A stretch of 64,000 nucleotides of DNA from JAOBAU01 sp034667465 (lineage in GTDB: Bacteria > Acidobacteriota > Thermoanaerobaculia > Gp7-AA8): assembly GCA_034667465.1 (NCBI GenBank), contig JAXDJV010000016.1, positions 1 to 64,000 on the forward strand, given 5' to 3'. Shown piece after piece: positions 49,392 to 59,255 of the stretch. Below the pieces are notes generated by a model. That model worked only from the letters and a program-made list of their open reading frames with translations. It ran no database searches and had not been told where the DNA came from. A program made the translations under genes and the position numbers. Every line of letters starts with the position of its first letter. The first letter of the stretch is position 1.

Positions 49392-51968
49392 CTTTCGCTC
49401 TAGCTCGCGCTTCCAGCCGACGATCACGTTCAGCGGTTTCACATCAGCGGCCTCGATGATGGCGAGCAGCCGGCCGTCAGGTGCGGCGTCGAAGCCGCGC
49501 ACGACATCCTGCGTGTCGTAGATTCGTACCGGCGCCGCGACTTCGATCGTGTCGCCGTGCGCGACGACGGCCGCGGCGTAGATCGCATGCGTGGTCGAGA
49601 AGTACACATGACGTCCGTCGTGTGACCAGCACGAGTCGCGGCCGCCATCGACGGAGATGCGCATCGCATCTCCGCGGCGATCCGTCGCAATCACATACAC
49701 CTCATTGCGTCCCGTGGCGTTCGACGTATACGAGACCCATCGCTCATCGGGTGAGAGACGTGCTTCGAGCTCTTCGTTCGGTGTCTGCAGCCACACGCGC
49801 GACCGGCCGTTCGCATCGCGAACGAAGATGTCATGCATCGTCTTCGGCTCCGCGGACGAATAGAACACGTTGCCGTTGCTGCTCCAGTCTCCAGGGATCT
49901 GGATCGTTCCCGGTTTGGTCAAAGCGACGGCCGGGCCGCCATTGAGCGGCTGCGAAAAAACGTATGGCGGTGCGTTCTGATCCATCGCGAACGCGAGCGC
50001 GTGACCGTCGCGCGACCAGACCGCGGCGCTGTGATCCTGTTCGTCGAACGTGAAGCGGTTCAGCGACCGGCGCTGCAGGTCGGCGAGAAAAATGTCGGAC
50101 ACGCGCGTCCGCACGTCGGCGATCACCATCGCCGCGCGCTTGCCGTCCGGCGCGACGCGAACGGCGTCGTATGCAGCGTCCGGCAGCGCCTCGCCGGCCG
50201 GATGGCCGTTCGCATCGAGCCAGATTGCATGACAGTTGAAGCCTCCGGGAAGCGAGACCAGCGTGCCGCCCGCGGCGGATTGTTTCGAGCCGCCGACGGG
50301 ACGATAGAACCAGACGTTGCCCGCCACCGTCGAGCGATCGCCGATCAGCGCGAGCTTCGCTTCATCGAAGCGCTGCGCGAACAGCGTTCCTTCGCGCGCG
50401 AACGTTACGTATGGCGCGTCGTACGATGCGCGTCCGACATCCCGCGCAATCGCGCGAGGCGCGGCGTCAGACGTGTTGCCGACAAACAGATCGGTCGAGC
50501 GCGCGTCGATCGCGGAGAAAAAGTACGAGCTCGTCGTGCCGATTCTCTCCGGCCACGCGACACCGACGTAGCGCGCCAGCGAGAAGAGCTTGCGCGGAGT
50601 GCCGCCGCCGGCAGGCACCGCATACATCGAGTTGCCGCCGATGAGCGCGTACACGATGGTGCCGTCGGCGAGCCATGTGGCCGAGGCCCAGTCGCCGCGC
50701 GGCACGTCGCAGATCGTCTGCACGTTTCCGTCGTCGATGTTCATCTTCTTCAGCTGAGCATTGGTCACGAATCCGAGCGTGCGGCCATCCGGCGACCAGA
50801 ACGGTGACGCGGCGCCGTTCGTGCCGTCGATCGCGCGCGAAGTTCCTGTCATCAGATCGTGGATGCGAAGTCGTCCCTCGCCCGTCGTTGTAAACGCGAT
50901 GCGCAAACCGTCCGGTGAAACCGCGGCGGGGTTGTACGCGAACGATGTGGGGAATGCAGAGTCCTGTGGCGGCGGAATCGCGAAGCGGATCGTCGGCGTC
51001 TCCGGTTGCGCGCCGCGACGAAGAAAAAACAGCGCGCCGGCAGAAAGGAGCAGCGACGCGGCCGCGATCGCCCACGGCAATACAGTGCCGCGGCGCCTCG
51101 GCGCGATCGACGGGATCGCGCCGCCTTCGCCAATCCAGCGCAGTTCGCTCGCGACGTCCGCCGCGCTTTGCCAGCGGTCGTCGGGATCTTTCTCGAGGCA
51201 CTTCGCGATCAACCGCTCGAGCGCGGGCGGCGTCACCGGTTGCAGCGATGCGATCGGCACCGGCTGCTGCGACATGATTTTCGTGATGAGGCTCGCCTGA
51301 CTGTCTCCGTCGAAGGCACGGCGGCCGGTGATCATCTCGTACAGCACCGCGCCGAGCGCGAAGATGTCGCTTCGCGCGTCCGTCGGTTTTCCTTCGAGCT
51401 GTTCCGGTGGCATGTAGGGGAGCGTTCCGACGATCATCCCCGCGCTGGTGATCGGCGCACCGATCACGGTCGGCGAGTCGTGGGACGTGAGCGACTCGGC
51501 GCGACGCGCCAGACCGAAGTCGAGCAGCTTCGCGCCACTCTTCGTCATCATCACGTTCGCCGGCTTCAGATCGCGATGCACGATGCCGTGGCGATGCGCT
51601 TTCGCGAGCGCGTCCGCAATCGAAGCGCCGTACTTCAGCGCGACGTCGAGCGGCAGCGCGCCTTTCGCGAGTCGCGATGCGAGCGTCTCACCCTCGACCA
51701 GCTCCATCACGAGATACGCAACTCCGTCTTCGCTGCCGACGTCGAAGAGCGTGCAGATGTTCGGATGATTGAGTGAGGAGATCGCGCGCGCTTCTCGCTC
51801 GAAGCGTTCCTTCGCTTCGGTAGTGGTCGCGTGATGCGGCAGGATCTTCAGCGCGACGGTACGATCGAGACGTGTATCGCGCGCGCGGTAAACCTCGCCC
51901 ATTCCGCCCGCGCCGATTTGCGCGACGACTTCGTAAGGTCCGAGGCGGGTGCCCGGCGTGAGTGTCAC
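49371..51968 (-). CDS. Ser/Thr protein kinase with C-terminal TolB-like propeller
   Basis: An 865-residue membrane kinase. The Hanks domain (about 11-275) has GAGGMGEVY, the ATP Lys in VALKIL, HRDLKPANVM and LDFGLA. One TM helix lies near 300-320 (WAIAAASLLLSAGALFFL). The extracytoplasmic part has repeated WSPDGRTLGFV, WSRDGHALAFA and WSHDGRHVYFS blades of a WD40/TolB-like propeller. This kinase-propeller fusion is abundant in Acidobacteriota-like genomes and likely senses an envelope signal. Downstream targets are unknown. Confidence 0.9.
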   Translation of the reverse strand: MTLTPGTRLGPYEVVAQIGAGGMGEVYRARDTRLDRTVALKILPHHATTTEAKERFEREARAISSLNHPNICTLFDVGSEDGVAYLVMELVEGETLASRLAKGALPLDVALKYGASIADALAKAHRHGIVHRDLKPANVMMTKSGAKLLDFGLARRAESLTSHDSPTVIGAPITSAGMIVGTLPYMPPEQLEGKPTDARSDIFALGAVLYEMITGRRAFDGDSQASLITKIMSQQPVPIASLQPVTPPALERLIAKCLEKDPDDRWQSAADVASELRWIGEGGAIPSIAPRRRGTVLPWAIAAASLLLSAGALFFLRRGAQPETPTIRFAIPPPQDSAFPTSFAYNPAAVSPDGLRIAFTTTGEGRLRIHDLMTGTSRAIDGTNGAASPFWSPDGRTLGFVTNAQLKKMNIDDGNVQTICDVPRGDWASATWLADGTIVYALIGGNSMYAVPAGGGTPRKLFSLARYVGVAWPERIGTTSSYFFSAIDARSTDLFVGNTSDAAPRAIARDVGRASYDAPYVTFAREGTLFAQRFDEAKLALIGDRSTVAGNVWFYRPVGGSKQSAAGGTLVSLPGGFNCHAIWLDANGHPAGEALPDAAYDAVRVAPDGKRAAMVIADVRTRVSDIFLADLQRRSLNRFTFDEQDHSAAVWSRDGHALAFAMDQNAPPYVFSQPLNGGPAVALTKPGTIQIPGDWSSNGNVFYSSAEPKTMHDIFVRDANGRSRVWLQTPNEELEARLSPDERWVSYTSNATGRNEVYVIATDRRGDAMRISVDGGRDSCWSHDGRHVYFSTTHAIYAAAVVAHGDTIEVAAPVRIYDTQDVVRGFDAAPDGRLLAIIEAADVKPLNVIVGWKRELERKSAPHAE

Positions 51969-51978
51969 GCCGGGCAGT

Positions 51979-53082
51979 TTACGCGTTCACGAAGCGCCGC
52001 AAGTCGACGTTCAACATCAGCCCGATGGCGATGAAGAACATCATCGTCGACGAGCCGCCGTACGAAATCAGCGGCAGCGGAATGCCGGTCGTCGGCAGCA
52101 CGCCGATCTGCATCGACACGTTGATCAGCACGTGAAAGACGAAGAAACAGATCAGCGAAATCGCGAGGAATGCGCCACCTCGATCGCGCGCCTGCTTTGC
52201 GAACGTCAGCGCCTGGACGATCAGAAACAGATAGAGCGACAGGACGATGGCGACGCCGATGAAGCCCCACTCCTCGCCGAGGACCGCGAAGATGAAATCG
52301 GTGTGATGGGCGGGGAGGAAGTCGAGCTTTGCCTGCGTCCCCTGTTTGAATCCTTTGCCGTGAATGCCGCCGGAACCGATGGCGATCTTCGCCTGCGTGA
52401 CCTGATAGCCGGTGCCGAGCGGATCGCGGGCCGGATCGAGAAAGATCATGATCCGCTCGCGCTGATACGGTTTGAGGAAGATCTTCCACGCCAGACCGGC
52501 GCCGAGCAATCCGAGGAGGATCATGATCGCCCAGACGCGCCAGCGGATGCCGCCGAAGAACATCGCCACACCGACGAGCGGGAAGAACGTCGCGGCGGTG
52601 CCGAAGTCGGGCTGCACGATGATCAGTCCGACCGGCAGACCGATGATGAACATCGCGGTCATGAACGAGCGAAAGTTGAGATACGCGCGATCGTTCGAAT
52701 CGAAAAAGCGCGCGAGCATCAGCGCGGTGAAGACCTTCATGAACTCAGCCGGCTGGAACTGAAAGCCGCCGCCTATCGGGATCCATGACTTCACGTGGGC
52801 GGTGACCTTGCCGAAGACGAGCAGGTAGATGAGCAGCGCGATCCCGATTGCGTACAGGATCGGCGCGACGTCGAAGAAGATGTGATAGTCGACGACGAGG
52901 AACACCAGCATCAGCCCGATGCCGATACCGATCCAGAGCAGCTGCTTTTTGAAGATGTTGAGCGTCGGATCACCGAAGTAGGTGGCGCTGTAGATGAGCG
53001 TGCAGCCGATCGCCGCGATCACGAGCGCCGTACCGAGAAAATTCAGGTCGAGCGACGGCAGGATTCGATCTCTCGTCGCCAT
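51979..53082 (-). CDS. rodA: Rod-shape SEDS glycosyltransferase RodA
   Basis: RodA, 367 residues, is the SEDS polymerase for lateral wall growth and partner of PBP2. It has about ten TM helices. GSGGIHGKGFKQGTQAKLDFLPAHHTDFIFAVLGEEWGF and GIPLPLISYGGSS are the family motifs. ATG 53082 overlaps the mrdA stop by one base. A longer in-frame region upstream lies inside mrdA and was excluded. Confidence 0.95.
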   Translation of the reverse strand: MATRDRILPSLDLNFLGTALVIAAIGCTLIYSATYFGDPTLNIFKKQLLWIGIGIGLMLVFLVVDYHIFFDVAPILYAIGIALLIYLLVFGKVTAHVKSWIPIGGGFQFQPAEFMKVFTALMLARFFDSNDRAYLNFRSFMTAMFIIGLPVGLIIVQPDFGTAATFFPLVGVAMFFGGIRWRVWAIMILLGLLGAGLAWKIFLKPYQRERIMIFLDPARDPLGTGYQVTQAKIAIGSGGIHGKGFKQGTQAKLDFLPAHHTDFIFAVLGEEWGFIGVAIVLSLYLFLIVQALTFAKQARDRGGAFLAISLICFFVFHVLINVSMQIGVLPTTGIPLPLISYGGSSTMMFFIAIGLMLNVDLRRFVNA

Positions 53083-55058
53083 CAGTGTCCGAGTCCCTCT
53101 GCCGATTCGGGCGGCGCTTTCGGCTGCTGTCCCGGAATCGGCATGTCGCCTTCGCGGATCTGCTCGAGCGTGTCGGGGTTCGACAGATCGAGGTTCGCGT
53201 TGGAGATCTCTTTGTGAAAGCGCGCTTCGTAGAGAAGTTTCGCGAGCGGTGCCGCGTCGACGCCGCCGTGACCGCCGTGCTCGACAAAGACGACCACGAC
53301 CATCTCGGGCTTCTCGTACGGTCCGTACGATGCGAACCACGCGTGGTCCTTGTACTTGAACGGCAGCCCTTCCGTCTTTACCCATCCGTGCTGCGCGATG
53401 ACCTGGACGGTTCCCGTTTTTCCGGAAACACCGAGACCGGGAATGCGCGCGTTCCCGCCCGTCCCGCCCTGCTCGTTGACCACTTTCCATAGCCCCTTCC
53501 GCACGGTCTGCAGCGCGGCGGGGGAAAGCGGCACTTCATGCAGCACTTCGGGTTGAACCTGACGGCGTTCCAGACGTCCGTCGGGCAGCTGGTGTTCGAC
53601 CATCCGCAGCACGTGCGGGCGGAAGACTTTTCCGCCGTTGGCGATGGCGGCCATCATGTTCGCGACCTGCAGCGGCGTGACGATCAGCGGTCCCTGTCCG
53701 ATGGCGACGGAGATCGTTTCGGATGGATACCACTTGCGATGCTGTTTGTCGGCGGCCCACTTCGTCGACGGAACGATGCCGGCTTTCTCGCCATCGAGAT
53801 CGATCTGCGAGATCTCGCCGAAGGTGAGGTTGTGTGCGTACTTGTTGATGTTGTCGATGCCGAGGCGCGCGCCGGTGTTGTAGAAGAAAATGTCGCAGGA
53901 GACCTTCAGCGCGTTGGAGACATCGACGTCGCCGTGGCCGTTCTTCTGCCAGCAGCGGAAACGGCGTCCGAAGAAAACGGCGGAGCCGCCGCAGCTGAAC
54001 GTCGTGGCAGTGCCGATGGCGTTGTCGGAAAGTCCGGCCATCGCCATGACGGTCTTGAAGACGGAGCCGGGTGAATAGAGTCCCTGGATGGCGCGATTGA
54101 GCTCGACCTTGAACGGATTCGAGGAGATCGTTCGCCACACTTCGGGCGTGAAGCGTTTGGAATAGACGTTCGGATTGAAGACGGGGGAGGAGACCATCGC
54201 CAGCACTTCGCCGTTGCGAGGATCGAGTGCGACGGCGGCGCCGACGAACTCGTTCTCGATGAAGTACTGCTCGGCGCGGCGCTGCAGTTCGAAGTCGATT
54301 GTCAGATAGACGTTGTCGCCTGCCGCCGGCTTTTTGCGTATCGGAACGAATTCGGCGAGGCGGCGTCCGTGACTGTCGTACTCCCAGTACTGCGCGCCGT
54401 CGTGACCGCGCAGATATTCGTCGTACATCAGCTCGACGCCGCGCTTGCCGATCAGATCACCCTGCTTCAGATCTTTGTGGCGGCCGGTGAGATCTTTCTC
54501 GCTGACTTCGCCGATGAAGCCCATCACGTGCGCGGCCATCGTGCCGTATGGATAGTTGCGTCGCTGCACCGGCTCGACGTTCAGCTCGGGAAAGGCGATC
54601 GATTGCGCCTGCAGCGTCGCCACCTGCGTCATCTGCAGATCTTCCGCGATGATCAGCGGCTGCGTGATCTTGATCTCTTTCCCTTTTTCGAGCCGCGCTT
54701 CGATCTCCTGCGGCGTCACCGCGAGGACCGCGGCGAGGAACGCGACGAGTTTCGACTGATGCGCTTTGTCGCCTTTCACCAGCGGTCGCATGACGACGCG
54801 ATCGAGGGCGAGTGAATACGCCGGCGAGTTGTCGGCGAGGATTTTTTCTCCGCTGCGATCGAAGATCAGTCCGCGCTTGGCCGGGACGATGACTTCACGG
54901 AGCGCATTCGATTCGGAGAGGTTGCGCCACTTCTCGGCCTGCACGCCCTGCACGAACCAGAACGCCCCCAGGAGGAACGTGAAGAGCACCACGATTCCCC
55001 AGAGAAAGGCGTTGACGCGAAAACTCAGGAACTTCTGATCGTCTCGATAAACGCGCAT
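53082..55058 (-). CDS. mrdA: Penicillin-binding protein 2 (MrdA)
   Basis: PBP2, 658 residues, cross-links peptidoglycan during elongation. It has a short N-terminal TM (about 17-36), a pedestal domain and a transpeptidase domain with Ser332-x-x-Lys335 (PGSVFK), a later SxN and GKTGTVQV near 550. Unlike the dcw FtsI it has no PASTA domain. It lies between mreD and rodA in the classic rod-shape order. Confidence 0.95.
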   Translation of the reverse strand: MRVYRDDQKFLSFRVNAFLWGIVVLFTFLLGAFWFVQGVQAEKWRNLSESNALREVIVPAKRGLIFDRSGEKILADNSPAYSLALDRVVMRPLVKGDKAHQSKLVAFLAAVLAVTPQEIEARLEKGKEIKITQPLIIAEDLQMTQVATLQAQSIAFPELNVEPVQRRNYPYGTMAAHVMGFIGEVSEKDLTGRHKDLKQGDLIGKRGVELMYDEYLRGHDGAQYWEYDSHGRRLAEFVPIRKKPAAGDNVYLTIDFELQRRAEQYFIENEFVGAAVALDPRNGEVLAMVSSPVFNPNVYSKRFTPEVWRTISSNPFKVELNRAIQGLYSPGSVFKTVMAMAGLSDNAIGTATTFSCGGSAVFFGRRFRCWQKNGHGDVDVSNALKVSCDIFFYNTGARLGIDNINKYAHNLTFGEISQIDLDGEKAGIVPSTKWAADKQHRKWYPSETISVAIGQGPLIVTPLQVANMMAAIANGGKVFRPHVLRMVEHQLPDGRLERRQVQPEVLHEVPLSPAALQTVRKGLWKVVNEQGGTGGNARIPGLGVSGKTGTVQVIAQHGWVKTEGLPFKYKDHAWFASYGPYEKPEMVVVVFVEHGGHGGVDAAPLAKLLYEARFHKEISNANLDLSNPDTLEQIREGDMPIPGQQPKAPPESAEGLGH

Positions 55059-55070
55059 GGAGTTGGCGGA

Positions 55071-55577
55071 TCACCAGCCGGTCTGACGCCGCGTGGCGTC
55101 GATCGGCTCTTCTTTCAGGAACAGGAGCAACAACTGATACACGAGCATTCCGAACAGACAGGTAAAGATCGTTTTCACGAACATCCCCTGCTCGAACATG
55201 TCGATTTTCTGACGAAGGAGGATGTTCACGAGGAAGTAAACGACGAGCTCGTTGAGAACGACCGCGCCGATGAGACAGGCGCCGAACGACAACGTGCCGC
55301 GCAGCACGAGCCGCGCGTTGATCGACGCGACGATATACGCGCAGACCGTCAGCGAAAAGGCGTGCATGCCGAACGGCGCATTCGAGAACGCGTCCTGTAC
55401 GAGACCGGCGGCAACGCCGGCCATGATCGCTCCGAAAATGTTACCGCCCATCGAGTAGTAGACGATGAGGACGACGTACGGATTGAAGAACGCCAGCGCG
55501 TTGGGGGAGAAGCGATCGAGCAGCGAGTGTAGCGTCAGCGCGATCAGCAATCCAATGATGAATCGAAGCCATCTCAA
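55071..55577 (-). CDS. mreD: Rod-shape protein MreD
   Basis: MreD, 168 residues, is a small membrane protein of the elongasome with five to six TM helices (LTLHSLLDRFSPNALAFFNPYVVLIVYYSMG and others). It is recognised by hydropathy and by its place after mreC and before mrdA; sequence identity in the family is low. It overlaps the mreC stop by 4 bases. Confidence 0.88.
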   Translation of the reverse strand: MRWLRFIIGLLIALTLHSLLDRFSPNALAFFNPYVVLIVYYSMGGNIFGAIMAGVAAGLVQDAFSNAPFGMHAFSLTVCAYIVASINARLVLRGTLSFGACLIGAVVLNELVVYFLVNILLRQKIDMFEQGMFVKTIFTCLFGMLVYQLLLLFLKEEPIDATRRQTGW

Positions 55578-56434
55578 GGAGCGTACCTCGCTACCTCCGG
55601 CGGAATCTTGCGGGTGTGCAACACGATCACTTCCTCGATGCTGCCGAAGTCGATCGACGGCCGGACACTGATCGTCTTGAAGAGCTCCGAGCCCTTCTCC
55701 GCTTTGGTCACGACGCCGATGGGAATGCCTTTGGGATAGATGCCGTCGATGCCGGCGGTGAGCACGACGTCACCCGGCTGCACGTCGGCGAGCACCGGGA
55801 TGTCGAGGAGCTGTGCGCCGCCTGCGCCGTCGCCGCGGAGCACGCCCTGACGGCGGGTCCGTTCGAGCAGCGCGCCGACCGAACAGTTGTTGTCGCTGAC
55901 GAGCTGCACTTTCGACATGTCGTGCGTCGTCAGGATCACGCGGCCGATCAGGCCGTTCGCGCCGACGACCGCGTCGTTGACGTCGACGCCGGCCGCGGAG
56001 CCGCGATCGAGAATGATCGATTTGAAGCGGCTCGACGTGTCGAGCATGATCGCGTGCGCCATCGTCGTGCCGGTCGTGAACTGTTCCGCATACCCGAGCA
56101 GACCGCGCAACCGCCGCAGATCGCCCTCGGACTGGCGCAGCTTCAGATTCTCGGTCGTCAGCTGCGCGACTTTGCTGTGCAGCTCCAGGTTCTCACGCAC
56201 CGAGCGGCGCATGTCGAGATAGCCGTGATACATGTCGGAAGCCGACTGCCCGACCCAGTTCACAGCCTTCGGAACCGGCGAGAAAACCGTCATCACCGTC
56301 CGCTCGAAGAGCGTGCGTGTCTCGCCGATATACCGCGTCTGACTGCTGCGGCTCATCAGCACAAAAAGAGCGGCGAGAACGACGATGAGAAGGAGCGTCG
56401 GCCGGCGGGGAATGACGTCTGCGGTTACTGCCAT
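55574..56434 (-). CDS. mreC: Rod-shape protein MreC
   Basis: MreC, 286 residues, bitopic. N-terminal TM (about 13-27, LLLIVVLAALFVLM), a coiled coil (LHSKVAQLTTENLKLRQSEGDLRRLRGLL) and the beta-barrel pair with DRGSAAGVDVNDAVVGANGLIGRV and GDVVLTAGIDGIYPKGIPIGVV. It scaffolds PBP2 and RodA in the periplasm. Confidence 0.93.
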   Translation of the reverse strand: MAVTADVIPRRPTLLLIVVLAALFVLMSRSSQTRYIGETRTLFERTVMTVFSPVPKAVNWVGQSASDMYHGYLDMRRSVRENLELHSKVAQLTTENLKLRQSEGDLRRLRGLLGYAEQFTTGTTMAHAIMLDTSSRFKSIILDRGSAAGVDVNDAVVGANGLIGRVILTTHDMSKVQLVSDNNCSVGALLERTRRQGVLRGDGAGGAQLLDIPVLADVQPGDVVLTAGIDGIYPKGIPIGVVTKAEKGSELFKTISVRPSIDFGSIEEVIVLHTRKIPPEVARYAP

Positions 56435-56492
56435 GTTCGCGTTCGCTCTCAGCAGTTTTCAAGCCAGCGCAAAAGGGATGAGGCATGAGTGA

Positions 56493-56529
56493 TGAGGTAT
56501 GAGTAAAACCCTGTTACTCATGCCTCATA
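56493..56529. repeat. Hairpin with competing tandem repeats between mreB and mreC
   Basis: ATGAGGTATGAGTAA at 56493-56507 pairs with TTACTCATGCCTCAT at 56515-56529 at 14 of 15 positions. A second copy, ATGAGGCATGAG at 56479-56490, matches the same right arm perfectly over 12 bases, so two alternative stems are possible. It lies in the 106-base gap between mreB and mreC; no other feature is seen there. Confidence 0.6.
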
Positions 56530-56540
56530 CCCCATGCCTT

Positions 56541-57566
<1,026 letters not shown>

Positions 57567-57646
57567 CGATTAGGGTTTCCTTGTCGAGATATCCGGGAGC
57601 CATGGTGCGCCGGTGCAAAACTGCTGCCCCGGGCCGTAATGCGGAA

Positions 57647-59101
57647 CTATTCTTCGACGAGCACCGTCTGGGATTGTACTGTCTGATTGCCGGCGGGATC
57701 GACCGCTTTCACGACGACCGCATTCTGGCCGACTTTCGCGAAGACGATCAGCTTCTTGAAGTGGCCGCTCGACTCGACGTCGACTTCCTCTTCATTGATG
57801 AAGACCGTCGATCCCGGCTCGGTCGTTCCTTCGATGATGTAGTACGCGCCGCCGATCGGCTGCGGACGTTTGAGCGTGAGCTTCGGCGGTGTTGCATCCG
57901 ACGCGTTCACGCCGCCGCCGCTCGAGGTGTCCCGACCACCGCCGCTGACGCGGAAGCGCCGGAACGGCGAGTACGGCCCGACTTCGCCATCAGCGCCGAT
58001 CGACGCGACGCGCCAGTAGAACGCCCCCTCGTCCGTGACCTTCGCGGAAGCACTCAGTTTCTGCCGCTTCGAGTTGATCTCGAGCGTCGAGAAGAGCCGC
58101 GAGCGCGAGACCTGCAGCTGATAGCTGGTCGCTCCCGTCTGCGGCTCCCACGCGAATTCGACTTTCGATTCGTTCGTGACCTGGAAGACCTGATTGTCGG
58201 ACGGCGATTTCAGCGCCGGCGGCAGGATCAGTTTCTTCACCGGACTGATTCCGCCTTCGGGCGAAGCGCTGATCTTCTCGCCGCTGCTGACGACCACCGC
58301 TTCGCCGCCGCTCTTCGGCGTGACGGATGCGGAGCCCTTCGTGCTGACGACCGAGGTCGACTTCGTGCTGTCGACGCCGACCTGCGTGGTCGATTCGGAG
58401 TCGACGATGATCTGCGTTCCGGGCGTGCGAACGGACGATTCCTGATCGACGGTTGCGACCTCGACCGTACCGACCTGCATCTGCACGGCGTTGTTTTTCT
58501 TCGATGAGCCCGGTTGCACCGCCGCGTAAATCTCGAGCAGCGCATTGGGTCCGACGGTGTAGAGCGAGCCGTTGCTGGTGAAGAGCAGCTCGGCTGACGC
58601 GCGATCTCCGGTTTTCACCCAGTCGCCGTTGTAGAGCGGAACGCGCATCTCGGCGTGGTGCCAGTCGCTGTTCGTCGACTTCTGAAACTGGACGTCGCCT
58701 TCGACGGTGATGAACTGAGCGTCGCCGTTGCCGGAGTCGCCGCCGCTCACCGCCGCGCGGCTGATCGTCTGCGATTCGACCGCTGCACCCTGCGCGTCGA
58801 CGTACTTCGCCGCGCCGAAGAGAGTGTTCGCGTCTTCGAGCTTCTTCTGCGCGCGCTCGAACTCACCGCGTCGATTCGGAAAGTCTTTGGAGGCGGCGAG
58901 GGTGTTCAGCGCCTGCCGCGCGTCGGCGATCGCCGATTCGGCATTCGCCCGCGGATTTCCCTTCTCGTTGTGGAGAAACCAATAGCCGGCGCCCCCCAGC
59001 AGAAGGATGAACAGGACGAGCCCGATCTGCTTCAGGCGATCGATCGAGATCAGGTACCAGTCGATGTCGCCGCCCGAGGAGGCCTTTTTTCTAATCGCCA
59101 T
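57647..59101 (-). CDS. Membrane protein with FecR, FnIII-like and Big-like domains
   Basis: A 484-residue protein with a TM helix near residues 27-46, a helical segment, and a FecR domain (EGDVQFQKSTNSDWHHAEMRVPLYNGDWVKTGDRASAELLF and SSVRTPGTQIIV). An FnIII-like segment follows (SYQLQVSRSRLFSTLEI with FYWRVASIGADGEVGPYSPFRRF), then a C-terminal Ig-like module (TVFINEEEVDVESSGHFKK). FecR modules often sit in envelope signalling or surface proteins. It lies just upstream of mreB on the same strand, so it may be part of the wall unit, but no direct role is known. Confidence 0.8.
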   Translation of the reverse strand: MAIRKKASSGGDIDWYLISIDRLKQIGLVLFILLLGGAGYWFLHNEKGNPRANAESAIADARQALNTLAASKDFPNRRGEFERAQKKLEDANTLFGAAKYVDAQGAAVESQTISRAAVSGGDSGNGDAQFITVEGDVQFQKSTNSDWHHAEMRVPLYNGDWVKTGDRASAELLFTSNGSLYTVGPNALLEIYAAVQPGSSKKNNAVQMQVGTVEVATVDQESSVRTPGTQIIVDSESTTQVGVDSTKSTSVVSTKGSASVTPKSGGEAVVVSSGEKISASPEGGISPVKKLILPPALKSPSDNQVFQVTNESKVEFAWEPQTGATSYQLQVSRSRLFSTLEINSKRQKLSASAKVTDEGAFYWRVASIGADGEVGPYSPFRRFRVSGGGRDTSSGGGVNASDATPPKLTLKRPQPIGGAYYIIEGTTEPGSTVFINEEEVDVESSGHFKKLIVFAKVGQNAVVVKAVDPAGNQTVQSQTVLVEE

Positions 59102-59255
59102 TGCGGACGGAAGCCTTTATAGCACAGGCAACACGGCGGTTTGCGCGTGCTGCCGGGAATAGGTAAACTGCCGCGTTTTTTACGGAAGATCGCGTCGCAC
59201 GGCCGTTCCTGTCCACTCCGCGGCGCATCCAATCACATCGTTAAGGATTGTTCCA

